Shown here one piece after another: positions 7,865 to 16,787 of a DNA stretch of 64,000 bases (position 1 is the first letter of the stretch; every line of letters begins with the position of its first letter). A program made the translations under genes and the position numbers. The notes below the pieces were generated by a model. It was given only the letters and a program-made list of their open reading frames with translations, had not been told where the DNA came from and searched no databases. The DNA is taken from the NCBI RefSeq assembly GCF_001984125.1, contig NZ_MTQL01000007.1, positions 620,001-684,000 of the forward strand, written 5' to 3'. Origin of the DNA: Leifsonia sp. ALI-44-B (lineage in GTDB: Bacteria > Actinomycetota > Actinomycetes > Actinomycetales > Microbacteriaceae).

Positions 7865-9517
7865 CTATGCGCCGTCGACATCGCCACGTGTTTCAGCTGT
7901 GGGTCGGGCGTCGGCCGCCAGCGCCTCTCGCGCCGAGGAGTGCACTCGACCCGATTCGTCGAGCGCGCGCCACCACGCCGTCCGCTCGGCCAGACGGAGC
8001 GCGCCGGTCGGCATGCCGGCCACCTCGAGCCGCACGCCCGTGCCGCGCAACTCGGCGTCGAGATCGGCGAGCGTGTCGAGAACCGTGACCGACGTGATCT
8101 GCAGGATCGAGGCATCGAGAATGACCACGCGGGGACGCTCTCGCCCGACAGCCTCCTGCACCGCGGCCGTGGTGCCCAAGACGTTGGCTGTGTAGAGCGG
8201 CGACTCGAGCACGACGACGAGAACCCCCGGCCGCGGCTCCGTCACCGCGATGCGAGGCCGGTTGAGCTCGCGGAGCACCAGCAACAGCGTGAAGAGCACG
8301 CCCGCCGCCACCGCGGGTATCAGGCCCGCCGCGAGCCCGATCACGGCGGTGAGGGCCGCGATCCAGAACTCGGCGCGGCTGATGCGCCAGAGGCGAACGA
8401 GGCCCTGGATGTCGATGAGACCGACGACCGCGACGAAGACGAGCGCCGCCAGGGTGGCCTGGGGCAGCTGGCTGAGGACGGGGGCCAGGAGAACGGCGAC
8501 GAGGACGGCGAGCCCGGCCGTGACGAGGGAGGCGACCTGCGATTTCGCCCCGGCGCGCTGATTCACGGCGCTCTGAGAGAAACCGCCGGCCGCTGGAAGC
8601 GACTGGAAGAACGCCCCGATCGCGCTCGTCACGCCGGTTGCGAGCAGCTCGCGGTTGCTTCGGATCTGCGGATCGCCCGCCACACGGATTCCGCGAGCGA
8701 CCGAGGCGGATTCGAGGAAGGCCATGACGGCGATCGCAAGTGCCCCCGGAAGGAGCGCACCGATCAGGTCGAATTGCGGCAGCATCGGGACGGGCAAACC
8801 CGTCGGCACCGGGTCGATGAGGCGCAGGCCGTTGTCGCTCAGTGCGGTGAACGTCACGAGAAGGATTCCAGCGGCCACCACGACGAGCGGGCCCGGCACG
8901 CGCGGCGCGAATCGCCGCAGGGCCACCAAGAGCACGATCGAACCCACCGAGAGCAGCAGGGTCGCGAGGTGCGTTCCCGGCACAGCGGCGAGCGTGGCGG
9001 CTAACGTGGCCGCGAACCCACGCCCGGTCGGTTCGACGTCGACGCCCAGAAGCTTCGGCACCTGTCCGAGCGCGACCGTCGCCCCCAGACCCACCTTGAT
9101 GCCGACGAGGGTCGCGTGATTGATGTTCTCGACCAGGCTGCCGAGGCGCAGAACGCGGGCAAGAATCAGGATGACGCCGACGAGCAAGGTAAGGGTGGTC
9201 AGGGCGCGCAGCGGGTCGGATGAACTCGCCGCCACGCCGGCGGAGACGAAAGTCGTCGCGGTCAATGTTGCGATCGTCGATGTCGTCGTCACGCTCATAG
9301 CCCGCGAACCGCCGACGGCGGCATAAACGACGAGCGGCACGATGCACGTGTAGAGCCCGACCTGCACGGGCAGCTCGGCGATGGTTGCGTAGGCCATGGC
9401 TTGCGGAATGACGACGGCGCCCGCAGACAGGCCAGCGATGGCGTCGGGCAGGGCCCACGCCCGTCGATACCCTCGAAGCGTCGGAAAGAGCCAAGCTGCC
9501 GTCACGAGCGTCACCAT
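7865..9517 (-). CDS. SulP-family anion transporter with STAS domain
   Basis: This 550-aa transporter has about 10-12 hydrophobic segments over residues 20-420, including the SulP signature region near PDAIAGLSAGAVVIPQAMAYATIA. A C-terminal STAS domain follows (about residues 435-530, VLVVVLESPLYTANV ... ILDASILQITSV). SulP proteins carry sulfate, bicarbonate or related anions; specificity is not readable. Its location next to the sulfatase/FGE pair makes sulfate an attractive but unproven substrate. The start ATG 9517 is chosen because the in-frame extension to 9790 is low-quality sequence and would cross the promoter of the divergent luxR gene. Confidence 0.88.
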   Translation of the reverse strand: MVTLVTAAWLFPTLRGYRRAWALPDAIAGLSAGAVVIPQAMAYATIAELPVQVGLYTCIVPLVVYAAVGGSRAMSVTTTSTIATLTATTFVSAGVAASSSDPLRALTTLTLLVGVILILARVLRLGSLVENINHATLVGIKVGLGATVALGQVPKLLGVDVEPTGRGFAATLAATLAAVPGTHLATLLLSVGSIVLLVALRRFAPRVPGPLVVVAAGILLVTFTALSDNGLRLIDPVPTGLPVPMLPQFDLIGALLPGALAIAVMAFLESASVARGIRVAGDPQIRSNRELLATGVTSAIGAFFQSLPAAGGFSQSAVNQRAGAKSQVASLVTAGLAVLVAVLLAPVLSQLPQATLAALVFVAVVGLIDIQGLVRLWRISRAEFWIAALTAVIGLAAGLIPAVAAGVLFTLLLVLRELNRPRIAVTEPRPGVLVVVLESPLYTANVLGTTAAVQEAVGRERPRVVILDASILQITSVTVLDTLADLDAELRGTGVRLEVAGMPTGALRLAERTAWWRALDESGRVHSSAREALAADARPTAETRGDVDGA

Positions 9518-9583
9518 CCTGTTCCTGCCGTCCCCGCCGAACCGAGTTCTGCCAGTGTGGGCGACCCCGGCGGCTCCTTCACC

Positions 9584-9615
9584 ACCCCAAGCGGGTGAAT
9601 TCGCTGAACGAATTC
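9584..9615. promoter_or_regulatory. Operator-like repeats between sulP and luxR-type gene
   Basis: CACCC CAAGC GGGTG (9583-9597) is followed directly by the palindrome GAATTCG CTGAA CGAATTC (9597-9615). They lie 70-100 nt from both divergent start codons. The first element belongs to the ACCC-N5/6-GGGT group seen near other stress genes here. Confidence 0.45.
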
Positions 9616-9688
9616 GTGGCCCGGCATCTCCCTGCTGAGCTAACCTGGCGCTGTTCAGGGGAAATCGGCGGCGGCGGGAGGAGGCGAC

Positions 9689-12271
9689 GTGGTGCAGGAG
9701 GCGGAGCTTCGGGCCGGTTCGCGCGATTCCGGCGCGCGCATCCCCTCTGCCGGCCCACGCACTCTCGTGCGAAATCGCTTCGACGCCCACGTGGCGTCGC
9801 TGAGCGAAGGCCCGGCGCGACTTCTCGGCGTGTGGGGAGCAGCGGGCTCGGGCAAGACGACCCTGCTCGCGGCGTGGGCCCGCCGCGCACAGGAGGCCGA
9901 CCAGACCGTGCTCTGGGTCTCCGCGACGGAACTGCGGCTCGACGCCGACATCGAGACCCTGCTCGCATACCTCGCCAGGCCCCCGGCCGAGGCGTTGGTC
10001 ATCGTCGACGACCTACACCGACTCGGGCCGCGGGCGCGCAACCTGGCGGAGCGGCTGCTCGATACGCCGCGGCGAGAAACGGGCATCATTCTGGCGGGAC
10101 GCTTCGACCCGTCGGGCCGACACGCCTATCTCGAGGCATCCGGCGCCCTGATCGATATCCGCGAGGCCGAGCTCGCGTGCACGCTCGAAGAGGTGCTCGA
10201 GTTGGCGAACCTGCATGGTCTCGAGCTGAGCAGCGGCTCGGCCGAGCGTCTGGTGCGGCGCACGGGCGGGTGGATGACGGGTGTCGCGCTCGCCATGCCG
10301 TGGTTGCTGCGCGAACCGACGCCGGATCGGGCCATCCGCCGGTTCGACGGCAACCACCGCGCTATCGCCGACTTTCTGACCAGCGAAATCATCGCCGACC
10401 TCGACGACGGTGACCGGGCCGTGCTGATGGACGCAGCGGTGCAATCGTGCGTGCCACTCGGACTCGCGATCGCCGTCACCGGGCGCGTCGACGCGGGATC
10501 AATCTTGCACCGGCTCGCCGCGCACAACGCATTGATCACCGAAGATCTGCACGACGAGACCTTCACCTACCACCCCATCCTGCTGGCCTTTCTGCAGGCC
10601 GAGAACCGCAGGCGGGACTTCGTGCGCGCCAACGATCGCCACCGGGCGGCGGCGGATTGGTACGCCGCACGGGGAGACGGCGCGTCGACCCTGACCCATT
10701 CGGCCCTCTCCGGCATGCCCGGGGTGGCGGAGGCGGCACTCGACGAGTTCGGGCTCGAAGTCTGTCTCACAGGCCCGATCGAAGCCGTCGGTGCGGCAAC
10801 GACGACTGTTGGTTCGCGCGCGGGCCCCGCCGCCGCGGCACTGCGGATGCTCATGCAGTGGCCTCTCGGCGTGCACACGCCCGAGAGCCGGCACGCGCTG
10901 CGCGACGTCGAGGCCGCACTCGCCGCTGCCCGGCAGCCGCCGAGGGACGCGGCGACCGTGCGGGTGGCCCGCTGGTCAGCCGTGCTCGCGGCCCTGCGTG
11001 CGTGGGCACTCTCCGCTGACGACGGCGACGCCGCCGCCGAGACCGAGCTGGCGCTCCGCTCACCCGAGGTCCGCGAGGCCCGGGCCGCCTGTCTCTCCCT
11101 GGATCTGTTGTGTCTGACGGCCGAGGGCCTCGTCTCACTGCGGCGAGGCCGCGGGAGTGAGGCGGCCGCGCGGCTGGCCCATGCCTCGGAATCGGCGCGC
11201 GCGGCCGGGCTCCTGCGTCTCGCGGCCATTGCGGACGACCTCGCGCGCGAACCGGCCCGGCAGGCGCACGACTGGCGGCAGGTCGCGCGACTCGAACTCC
11301 GACTCACCCGGATGCGTCGCGTCGACGCGTCCGCCGATCCCGTCGACGCCCATATCGATCTCCTCCGAGATCTGCGCGCCTGGGAGGCTTTCGCGCCGCT
11401 TCCCGCGTCGACTGCCGTGCCCTTCATCGACGTGCGGCCGGCTGGCCCGGGCGAGCTGGGCACCGCACAGCACGCGTTGTCGCTCGTCATGCGCTTGGGC
11501 GAGGGAGTCGACCCCTCTGCCGACCTGACGGACTTCGAGGCCTGGGCAGTCGAGTTCGGTCCGGGGCACCCGGCCAGCGTCGCCACCGCCGCCCTGGCAT
11601 GGTTCTCGGCGGTGTACTCCCTGCGTGGCCGCAGCGACGCTCTTGCAACGGCACGATTCGTGTCGGCGACGCTCGGTGCGGGAACGCTCGAAGACATCGT
11701 CATGCGCGCGGCAACCGCCGACTCCAAGAACCGCGCGTCCACTCTCGCCGACCTGCGTGCCGCGCTCGGCGATGGTGGTTCGGCCCCCTCGCACGAACAC
11801 GCGCGGGCCTGGCGCGGTACGACCGAGGTCTGCGCGTGGATCATGTTGGCGCACACCGCTGAAGCGGCCTCGCGACTGGTCGAAGCGGATGCGGCTGTGC
11901 GGCGCGCCCTCGAACTCGCCCAAGCCATCGATTGCGTGCGAGCGTTCACTTTCTTCGACGCCGCCGGCATCCGTCTCCTGCACAGCCGGCGCGGGCGACT
12001 CGGGCATTCAGAGGGTTACGCGCGACACATCCTCGTTCGCTCGGGCTTCACGGGGACGCGAGACCCCGTCGGGCAGACCGGAACGCTGACCGCCCGAGAG
12101 TTCGCTGTGCTGCGCGAGCTTCCGGCCCACCAATCGGTCGCCGAGATCGCCAAGCGTCACAGCGTCAGCGTCAATACGGTCAAGACGCATCTGCGCAGCA
12201 TCTACCAGAAGCTGGGCGCGAACGATCGCGCGCACGCGATCGCGATCGCTCACGACATCGGCCTGCTCTGA
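9689..12271 (+). CDS. Large MalT-like (LAL-type) LuxR transcriptional regulator
   Basis: This 860-aa protein has an N-terminal NTPase domain with Walker A GAAGSGKTTLL (about residues 50-60) and Walker B EALVIVDDLHR (about 103-113), a long helical middle typical of TPR-like sensor regions, and a C-terminal LuxR helix-turn-helix LTAREFAVL ... VAEIAKRHSVSVNTVKTHLRSIYQKL. Such ATP-dependent activators respond to a small molecule. It begins at GTG 9689 after GGGAGGAGG. It diverges from the SulP gene and precedes a 66-aa gene; a second LAL-type regulator lies at 21052. Which genes it controls is unknown, but the surrounding stress-type genes and the shared promoter motif make them candidates. Confidence 0.9.
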   Translation: MVQEAELRAGSRDSGARIPSAGPRTLVRNRFDAHVASLSEGPARLLGVWGAAGSGKTTLLAAWARRAQEADQTVLWVSATELRLDADIETLLAYLARPPAEALVIVDDLHRLGPRARNLAERLLDTPRRETGIILAGRFDPSGRHAYLEASGALIDIREAELACTLEEVLELANLHGLELSSGSAERLVRRTGGWMTGVALAMPWLLREPTPDRAIRRFDGNHRAIADFLTSEIIADLDDGDRAVLMDAAVQSCVPLGLAIAVTGRVDAGSILHRLAAHNALITEDLHDETFTYHPILLAFLQAENRRRDFVRANDRHRAAADWYAARGDGASTLTHSALSGMPGVAEAALDEFGLEVCLTGPIEAVGAATTTVGSRAGPAAAALRMLMQWPLGVHTPESRHALRDVEAALAAARQPPRDAATVRVARWSAVLAALRAWALSADDGDAAAETELALRSPEVREARAACLSLDLLCLTAEGLVSLRRGRGSEAAARLAHASESARAAGLLRLAAIADDLAREPARQAHDWRQVARLELRLTRMRRVDASADPVDAHIDLLRDLRAWEAFAPLPASTAVPFIDVRPAGPGELGTAQHALSLVMRLGEGVDPSADLTDFEAWAVEFGPGHPASVATAALAWFSAVYSLRGRSDALATARFVSATLGAGTLEDIVMRAATADSKNRASTLADLRAALGDGGSAPSHEHARAWRGTTEVCAWIMLAHTAEAASRLVEADAAVRRALELAQAIDCVRAFTFFDAAGIRLLHSRRGRLGHSEGYARHILVRSGFTGTRDPVGQTGTLTAREFAVLRELPAHQSVAEIAKRHSVSVNTVKTHLRSIYQKLGANDRAHAIAIAHDIGLL

Positions 12272-12291
12272 TCGGCTCGACCCGCCACCCC

Positions 12292-12316
12292 GGCCTCACC
12301 CTTCCCGGGTGAGGCC
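12292..12316. terminator. Perfect 10-bp stem-loop after luxR gene
   Basis: GGCCTCACCC (12292-12301) and GGGTGAGGCC (12307-12316) pair perfectly around TTCCC. There is no T-run, so it could be an attenuating hairpin or, since it contains ACCC-N5-GGGT, a protein-binding site in front of the next gene. Confidence 0.45.
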
Positions 12317-12368
12317 CCGGCATCGCCAGAAGACCATCATGGTCCCAAGCCGGCAGGGAGGATCGGGC

Positions 12369-12569
12369 ATGAAGCGCTACGAGTTCCGAGTGCCCTGCGC
12401 GCTGTCCGACACACTCGCCGCCGCCTTCCCCGAGCTCGACGCCGTGCAGATCGGCCCGGCCACGACCATGCTCACGGGCGAGATCCGCGATCAATCCGAG
12501 CTCCACGGCATGATCGCGCGCATCGGCGACCTCGGTCTCGAATTGCTCGAGGTGCGCCAGGGGCAGTGA
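12369..12569 (+). CDS. Small conserved-type hypothetical protein, 66 aa
   Basis: The product reads MKRYEFRVPCALSDTLAAAF...TTMLTGEIRDQSELHGMIARIGDLGLELLEV. The strand-helix-strand-strand-helix-strand pattern predicted from this fits a small ACT-like or ferredoxin-like fold; similar short proteins are widespread in actinobacteria but have no assigned function. The start ATG 12369 follows GGGAGGA. It lies 97 nt after the LuxR gene on the same strand and may be co-regulated with it. Confidence 0.65.
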   Translation: MKRYEFRVPCALSDTLAAAFPELDAVQIGPATTMLTGEIRDQSELHGMIARIGDLGLELLEVRQGQ

Positions 12570-12579
12570 CGTGATGCGG

Positions 12580-12609
12580 GGTCCGCGAGGTCAGGGTCCG
12601 CGAGGTCAG
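12580..12609. repeat. 15-bp perfect tandem duplication at gene ends
   Basis: GGTCCGCGAGGTCAG is present twice in direct succession (12580-12594 and 12595-12609). The second copy supplies the stop codon of the converging DUF6328 gene. It looks like a recent replication-slippage duplication. Confidence 0.85.
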
Positions 12610-13124
12610 GGCCGAGCGTCCTCGCGATCACCATCCGGTACGTCTGCGCGTCGCAGGATGAGCGGGACGACCACCCAGATGATGGCGACGACCACGAGGA
12701 TGCCGGCACCCGCGACGATTCCGGCGGTGCGCCCGATCACGAAATCGCACACGAACATGGCGACGCCGCCGAACAGCAACGAGCCGAGCGCGAGACACAC
12801 GATCAGGATGCGGCTCGCCGCCGTCACGAGCACGGCCTTCGCCCCGCGGCGGAACAGGAGGCGGTGCAGCGCGACCGGCGCGAGGGCCAGCAATGTGACC
12901 GCGGCCGCCAGGAACACGAGCACCAGATAGGTCGTCACCTCGAACGCGTCGAGCTTCGTGAAGCGCGCCTGGAACGGGAGGGTGACGAGAAAGCCGGCGA
13001 GGATCTGCGTGCCCGTCTGCAGCACCCGGAACTCCTGCATGAGCTCGTCCCAGTTGCGATCGGAACGCTCGTTGGGTGTCTCGTTGCGGCCGTCGTTCGG
13101 CGCGACATCCATCGTCTTCTGCAC
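12606..13124 (-). CDS. DUF6328 family membrane protein
   Basis: This 172-aa protein has the DUF6328 landmark WDELMQEFRVLQTGTQILAGFLVTLPFQARF near residues 26-56 followed by four hydrophobic segments (about 40-60, 68-92, 105-128, 132-155). Family members are often labelled sodium:proton antiporters without evidence; function is unknown. The start GTG 13124 is chosen because GAGGGAGG precedes it. It diverges from the crcB pair and contains the last bases of a tandem repeat in its stop region. Confidence 0.75.
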   Translation of the reverse strand: MQKTMDVAPNDGRNETPNERSDRNWDELMQEFRVLQTGTQILAGFLVTLPFQARFTKLDAFEVTTYLVLVFLAAAVTLLALAPVALHRLLFRRGAKAVLVTAASRILIVCLALGSLLFGGVAMFVCDFVIGRTAGIVAGAGILVVVAIIWVVVPLILRRADVPDGDREDARP

Positions 13125-13302
13125 GGTACGCCTCCCTCGGTGTCTCGGGCGGCGATCGGGCGCGGGCCTCGCCACCGCTGGGCCAGAAGTTTAGTCCCGT
13201 CGGGCTGCGCTCGCGCGGGGGGGCGACGCCCCGATTGTCGGCGCCGTGCGAAGGTGGGAAGATCGACGGGTCGCGTGCGTGCGGCCGTGGGTTGGGAGAC
13301 AC

Positions 13303-13950
13303 GTGGACGAGCGGGAACCGATATCCGGTGTACACGGCCTGCCCACCGACAGCGATCTCGGTGACCATGATTCGCCCGGCCCGACGCCCCCCGCGTCGGC
13401 GCCGCCTGCCGGCGCTGACCGCCCCGCGCATCTGCAGTGGCCACTCATCGCACTCGTCGCTCTCGGCGGGGCCGTCGGCACGGCCGCCCGCGAAGCGTTG
13501 ACGCTGGCCTTTCCCGTGCAGACGTCGACTGCCGACGGGACGATCGGCTCCGTCGCACCGGGCCTTCCCCTCACGGTCGGCGTCATCAACGTGGGCGGCG
13601 CCTTCGTGCTCGGCATCCTGCTCGCCGCCCTCGCCGCGCGGGGCCCGGATGTCGGGCGCCGCCGCGCACTGCGCCTGACCTTCGGCACGGGTGTGCTCGG
13701 CGGTTTCACCACCTACAGCGCCCTGGCCGCCGACACCGCTGGGCTGCTCACGAGCGGCTTGGCGGGGCAGCAACTCACCGGCGCCGCCTACGCGGTCGGC
13801 AGCATCGTCATCGGCGGCGCGGCGAGCGCCCTGGGCATGTGGATCGGCAGCCGGGGCGCACCACACCTGGGCAGTCGCCTGCCAGCCGCAGACTCCCCCG
13901 CCGGCGGCCCGCGCCCGGCTGCGCCTCGCGAACGCGCAGGCGAATCGTGA
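13303..13950 (+). CDS. crcB: CrcB/Fluc fluoride channel subunit 1
   Basis: This 215-aa four-helix membrane protein of the CrcB (Fluc) family exports fluoride down its gradient. It shows GGAVGTAAREALT, the pore Asn segment NVGGAFVLG and GTGVLGGFTTYS, the conserved Phe/Thr region of the channel. It has about 45 extra N-terminal residues rich in Pro and a ~30-residue hydrophilic tail compared with the second subunit. The start is GTG 13303 preceded by GGGAG. It overlaps the second crcB by GTGA. Actinobacterial pairs act as heterodimers. I looked for a fluoride riboswitch upstream and did not recognise one. Confidence 0.9.
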   Translation: MDEREPISGVHGLPTDSDLGDHDSPGPTPPASAPPAGADRPAHLQWPLIALVALGGAVGTAAREALTLAFPVQTSTADGTIGSVAPGLPLTVGVINVGGAFVLGILLAALAARGPDVGRRRALRLTFGTGVLGGFTTYSALAADTAGLLTSGLAGQQLTGAAYAVGSIVIGGAASALGMWIGSRGAPHLGSRLPAADSPAGGPRPAAPRERAGES

Positions 13951-14330
13951 CCCCGCTGCTCTTCATCGCCATCGCCTTGGCCGGCGGTCTCGGTGCCGCC
14001 GCCCGGTTCGTGCTCGACGGCGTCGTGCGCGCCCGAACGGCATCGCGCACGACGTTCCCGGTGGGCACCTTCGTCATCAACGCAACGGGTTCGCTTTTGC
14101 TCGGGCTGGTCGTCGGGCTCACCTCGGCGCAGCTCCTTCCCGAAACGCTGCAGGCGGTCGTCGGGGCGGGCTTCCTCGGCGGCTACACGACGTTCAGCAC
14201 GGCCAGTTTCGAGACGGTGCGCCTGCTGCAGGAGCGACGTTTCAGCGCGGCCGCCGTCAACGGCATCGGGATGCTCGCGGTCTGCGTGCTGCTCGCCACC
14301 GCCGGGCTCCTTTTCGGCTCAGCCCTCTAA
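13947..14330 (+). CDS. crcB: CrcB/Fluc fluoride channel subunit 2
   Basis: This 127-aa CrcB protein has four hydrophobic helices with GGLGAAARFVLD, NATGSLLLG and GAGFLGGYTTFSTASFE, all standard Fluc motifs. It begins at GTG 13947, overlapping the stop of the first crcB (GTGA), so the two are translated as a coupled pair and probably form one heterodimeric fluoride channel. Its 3' end overlaps the converging methyltransferase gene by 12 nt. Confidence 0.92.
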   Translation: MTPLLFIAIALAGGLGAAARFVLDGVVRARTASRTTFPVGTFVINATGSLLLGLVVGLTSAQLLPETLQAVVGAGFLGGYTTFSTASFETVRLLQERRFSAAAVNGIGMLAVCVLLATAGLLFGSAL

Positions 14331-15437
14331 CGTCGGGGCCGCGCCAAGGAGCCGGTTTCGGCGCGGCGCGAACGCGGTGGTCACGGTCACCGAAACGGTC
14401 ACGCTGACGGGTTCGGGCAGCTGCGCAACCCGCTCAGCCAGGACATCCTCGTCGACGTGGTGGGCGCTCGGCCCCATGAGCACGTCGTTCAGGACATCCG
14501 CGTGACTCATAGAGGTCTCGTATTCGACGGGGGTGGACGAGAGGTCGACGAAGCCGTCGAGTTGAGCCGCCAGGCGCTCCTGTTTGCGATCGTCGACCCC
14601 GATCATGCCCAGCGGCCCGACGAGTTCGCGCAAGTGACGCGAGGTGGGCGTGACGACGATGAGCCGTCCGCCGGGCTGCAGCACGCGCAGGATCTCGGGT
14701 CGATTGCGCGGCCCGAAAATGCTCAGGATGGCGGCGGCCACACCCGTTTGCAGGGGCAGCGGTTGCCACACATCCGCCACGACCGCGGCCAGCGTCGGTG
14801 AGGGAACATCACCATTGAGCGTGCCACGGCGGGCCGCTCGGCGGGCGGCGAACTTGGACAGGTCGATGTCGATGCCGCGCATTTCGGGATGGGCGCGCAA
14901 GACGCGTTCGAGGTAGTAGCCCGTGCCGCCCGCGAGATCGACGACGAACCCCTGTCGGCTCACCGGGGCCGGCGCCGGCGCCGGCGCGCGGGCAGGGGCC
15001 TCGGCATCGATGTGAACGTCCTCGCCCGCGCCGGAAGAAGGAACGGTCGCGAGAGCGGCGGCCACGGTATCGGCGATGCGCTCGTAGTGGCCACGGCTGA
15101 GGAGGGCGTCGCGCGCCGCGACCATGTCGGCGTTATCCCCTGTCCCCGCGTTTCCGCCGCCGCGAAGCAGCGACACGTAGCCCTGTTTCGCGACGTCGAA
15201 ACCGTGTCCGGCGGCGCAGGTCAGCGCCGTCTCGTCTTCGGTGAACGCGATCGCCTCGCCACAGACGGGGCACGCGAGTGCGTCGATCACCCGTGAGAGC
15301 GAACCGCGCCGCGCGCGGTCCGGCGAGGCCACCGGCGTCGCGCTCGTTCGCGAGGGCGAACCCGTTGCGGTGGTTCGAGAGAAAGAACCCGTCGCGGTGG
15401 TCGCCGCGCGTTCTGCGTGCTCGCTGCCGGATGTCAC
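14319..15437 (-). CDS. RlmA-like 23S rRNA (guanine) methyltransferase
   Basis: This 372-aa class I SAM methyltransferase has an N-terminal zinc finger (LACPVCG ... LTCAAGHGFDVAKQGYVSLL) as in RlmA(I/II), which methylates helix 35 of 23S rRNA at N1 of a guanine. The SAM site is VVDLAGGTGYYLE and motif II GIDIDLSKFAARRAAR. The first ~50 residues before the zinc finger are a low-complexity Thr/Ser/Ala stretch with TATGS-like repeats, not seen in the family; the true start might be further in, but GTG 15437 has a good GAGGAG site. A second Ala-Pro run (PARAPAPAPAP) interrupts the domain. The last of three minus-strand genes after the metallopeptidase. Confidence 0.82.
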   Translation of the reverse strand: MTSGSEHAERAATTATGSFSRTTATGSPSRTSATPVASPDRARRGSLSRVIDALACPVCGEAIAFTEDETALTCAAGHGFDVAKQGYVSLLRGGGNAGTGDNADMVAARDALLSRGHYERIADTVAAALATVPSSGAGEDVHIDAEAPARAPAPAPAPVSRQGFVVDLAGGTGYYLERVLRAHPEMRGIDIDLSKFAARRAARRGTLNGDVPSPTLAAVVADVWQPLPLQTGVAAAILSIFGPRNRPEILRVLQPGGRLIVVTPTSRHLRELVGPLGMIGVDDRKQERLAAQLDGFVDLSSTPVEYETSMSHADVLNDVLMGPSAHHVDEDVLAERVAQLPEPVSVTVSVTVTTAFAPRRNRLLGAAPTLEG

Positions 15438-15514
15438 GGTCGAAGTCTCCTCGAGGTCGATCCATCCTCCCACGCGCTCGATGATGCGAGTCGGGACCAG
15501 GCGTGGCGGAACGC

Positions 15515-15763
15515 TCAGCGCTGCGAGGCGCTCCACTCGAGGGAGTGCTGCACCTGCTCGGCGCTCAGCTGCGTCTCGGCGCCGCAGTTGGTGCACCGGT
15601 TGACGTGCTTCTTCGAGAAGGAGAACAGAGGGACGAAGAACAGCGTGAAGCGGTTCGCGCGTTTGACGACCTGCTGCGGCGCCCGCACGTTGCACACGGC
15701 ACAGACGAAGGTGACGACGTTGACGATGCTCTCGGTCACGCGACTGCCGAAGATGAGTAACAC
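15515..15763 (-). CDS. Zinc-ribbon domain protein, 82 aa
   Basis: This short protein has two CxxC pairs, CAVC and CTNC, separated by a hydrophobic segment FTLFFVPLFSFSKKH, the usual layout of small zinc-ribbon membrane-associated proteins of actinobacteria. It starts with GTG 15763, 9 nt after the metallopeptidase stop, so it is in the same operon. Function unknown. Confidence 0.75.
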   Translation of the reverse strand: MLLIFGSRVTESIVNVVTFVCAVCNVRAPQQVVKRANRFTLFFVPLFSFSKKHVNRCTNCGAETQLSAEQVQHSLEWSASQR

Positions 15764-15772
15764 GTGCGCGCC

Positions 15773-16660
15773 CTACAGTTCCGAGGCCGAGACGGAGAAC
15801 GTGTCGCACGCCTGCGGGCCGCCGTCGAGACCCGCGGTGAACCACTTCTGGCGCGAGGCGCTCGAGCCGTGCGTCCAGGTGTCGGGGTCGACCTGACCCG
15901 AGGACTGTTCCTGAATGCGGTCGTCACCGATGACGGACGCCGCATTCAGGGCATCCGCGATCTGCTCGTCGGTGAAGGGTTTGAGCAGGGCCTGACCCGA
16001 AGCGTCCTCGGTGGTCGACGCGAACTTGGCCCAGGCGCCCGCATAGCAGTCGGCCTGCAGCTCGGTGCGCACCGAATCGGATGCCGGGCCGGAGCCTCCA
16101 CGGTCGGTGCGGTCGAAAACCCCCGTGACCTTCTGGATGTGGTGGCCCCACTCGTGCGCGATGACGTACATCTGCGCGAGCGAACCGCCCGAGGCGCCGA
16201 ACTGGGTGCGCAGCTGCTCGAAGAACGACGGGTCGACGTAGATCTGCTCGTCGGCCGGGCAGTAGAAGGGGCCCGTGGCGCTGGACGCCTGACCGCAACC
16301 CGTGGAGATGCCCTGGCTGAAGAGGTTGACGTCGGCGGGCGACCGATAGGCGGCACCGAGCACGGCGGGCGAGGCCTCGGCCCAGTAGTCGTCGAGCGAG
16401 TTCGAGGCGCCGACCACCAGGCAGTCGGTGCGTTCGTTGGCGTCGGCCCCGGTCTCGCAGTCGAGTGCGACCTCTTGCGACGAGCTGCCCCCGCCGACAC
16501 CGCCGCCGCCCACGAGCCCCGTGAGATCGACGCCCAGCAGCTGCGACAGGATGAACAGGCCCACCACGACGACCGCGCCGCCACCGCCGGCGATAGCGGT
16601 GTTGCGGCCGCGCTTCGACACCTTGGACGTATCGAGGCGCGCGTTGTCGTTGAAAGTCAT
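15773..16660 (-). CDS. YpfJ-family neutral zinc metallopeptidase
   Basis: This 295-aa membrane-anchored protease has one N-terminal hydrophobic segment (about residues 24-44) after a short cytoplasmic tail, a Gly-rich linker, and an extracytoplasmic peptidase domain with zincin motif YVIAHEWGHHIQ near residue 168 and the downstream QADCYAGAWA that supplies the third ligand. This is the signature of the YpfJ/DUF neutral zinc metallopeptidase family. It is first in a likely operon with the zinc-ribbon and methyltransferase genes. Confidence 0.9.
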   Translation of the reverse strand: MTFNDNARLDTSKVSKRGRNTAIAGGGGAVVVVGLFILSQLLGVDLTGLVGGGGVGGGSSSQEVALDCETGADANERTDCLVVGASNSLDDYWAEASPAVLGAAYRSPADVNLFSQGISTGCGQASSATGPFYCPADEQIYVDPSFFEQLRTQFGASGGSLAQMYVIAHEWGHHIQKVTGVFDRTDRGGSGPASDSVRTELQADCYAGAWAKFASTTEDASGQALLKPFTDEQIADALNAASVIGDDRIQEQSSGQVDPDTWTHGSSASRQKWFTAGLDGGPQACDTFSVSASEL

Positions 16661-16699
16661 CCCCCGAAGTTACCCGTTTCCCGAATCGCGCGGGGAGGG

Positions 16700-16787
16700 G
16701 TTGCGCGGCCGACGCGGCACAGTTGCGCGGCACCGCCGGCGCGGTTGCGCAAGAGCGCCGACACGGTTGCGCCCACACGAACGAGGG
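16700..16787. repeat. 22-bp tandem repeat, four copies
   Basis: GTTGCGC begins at 16700, 16722, 16744 and 16766, an exact 22-bp period. The remaining part of each unit is GC-rich and diverged (for example GGCCGACGCGGCACA and GGCACCGCCGGCGCG). It lies between the metallopeptidase promoter side and the end of the binding-protein gene. Confidence 0.8.

Noticed and set aside
13125-13302. Possible fluoride riboswitch upstream of the crcB pair
   Set aside because: The conserved riboswitch core was not found; only GC-rich short repeats are present.
14319-15845. Methyltransferase frame extended to 15845 as one 508-aa protein
   Set aside because: The extra part overlaps the real zinc-ribbon gene and lacks any family match; GTG 15437 has a proper ribosome site.
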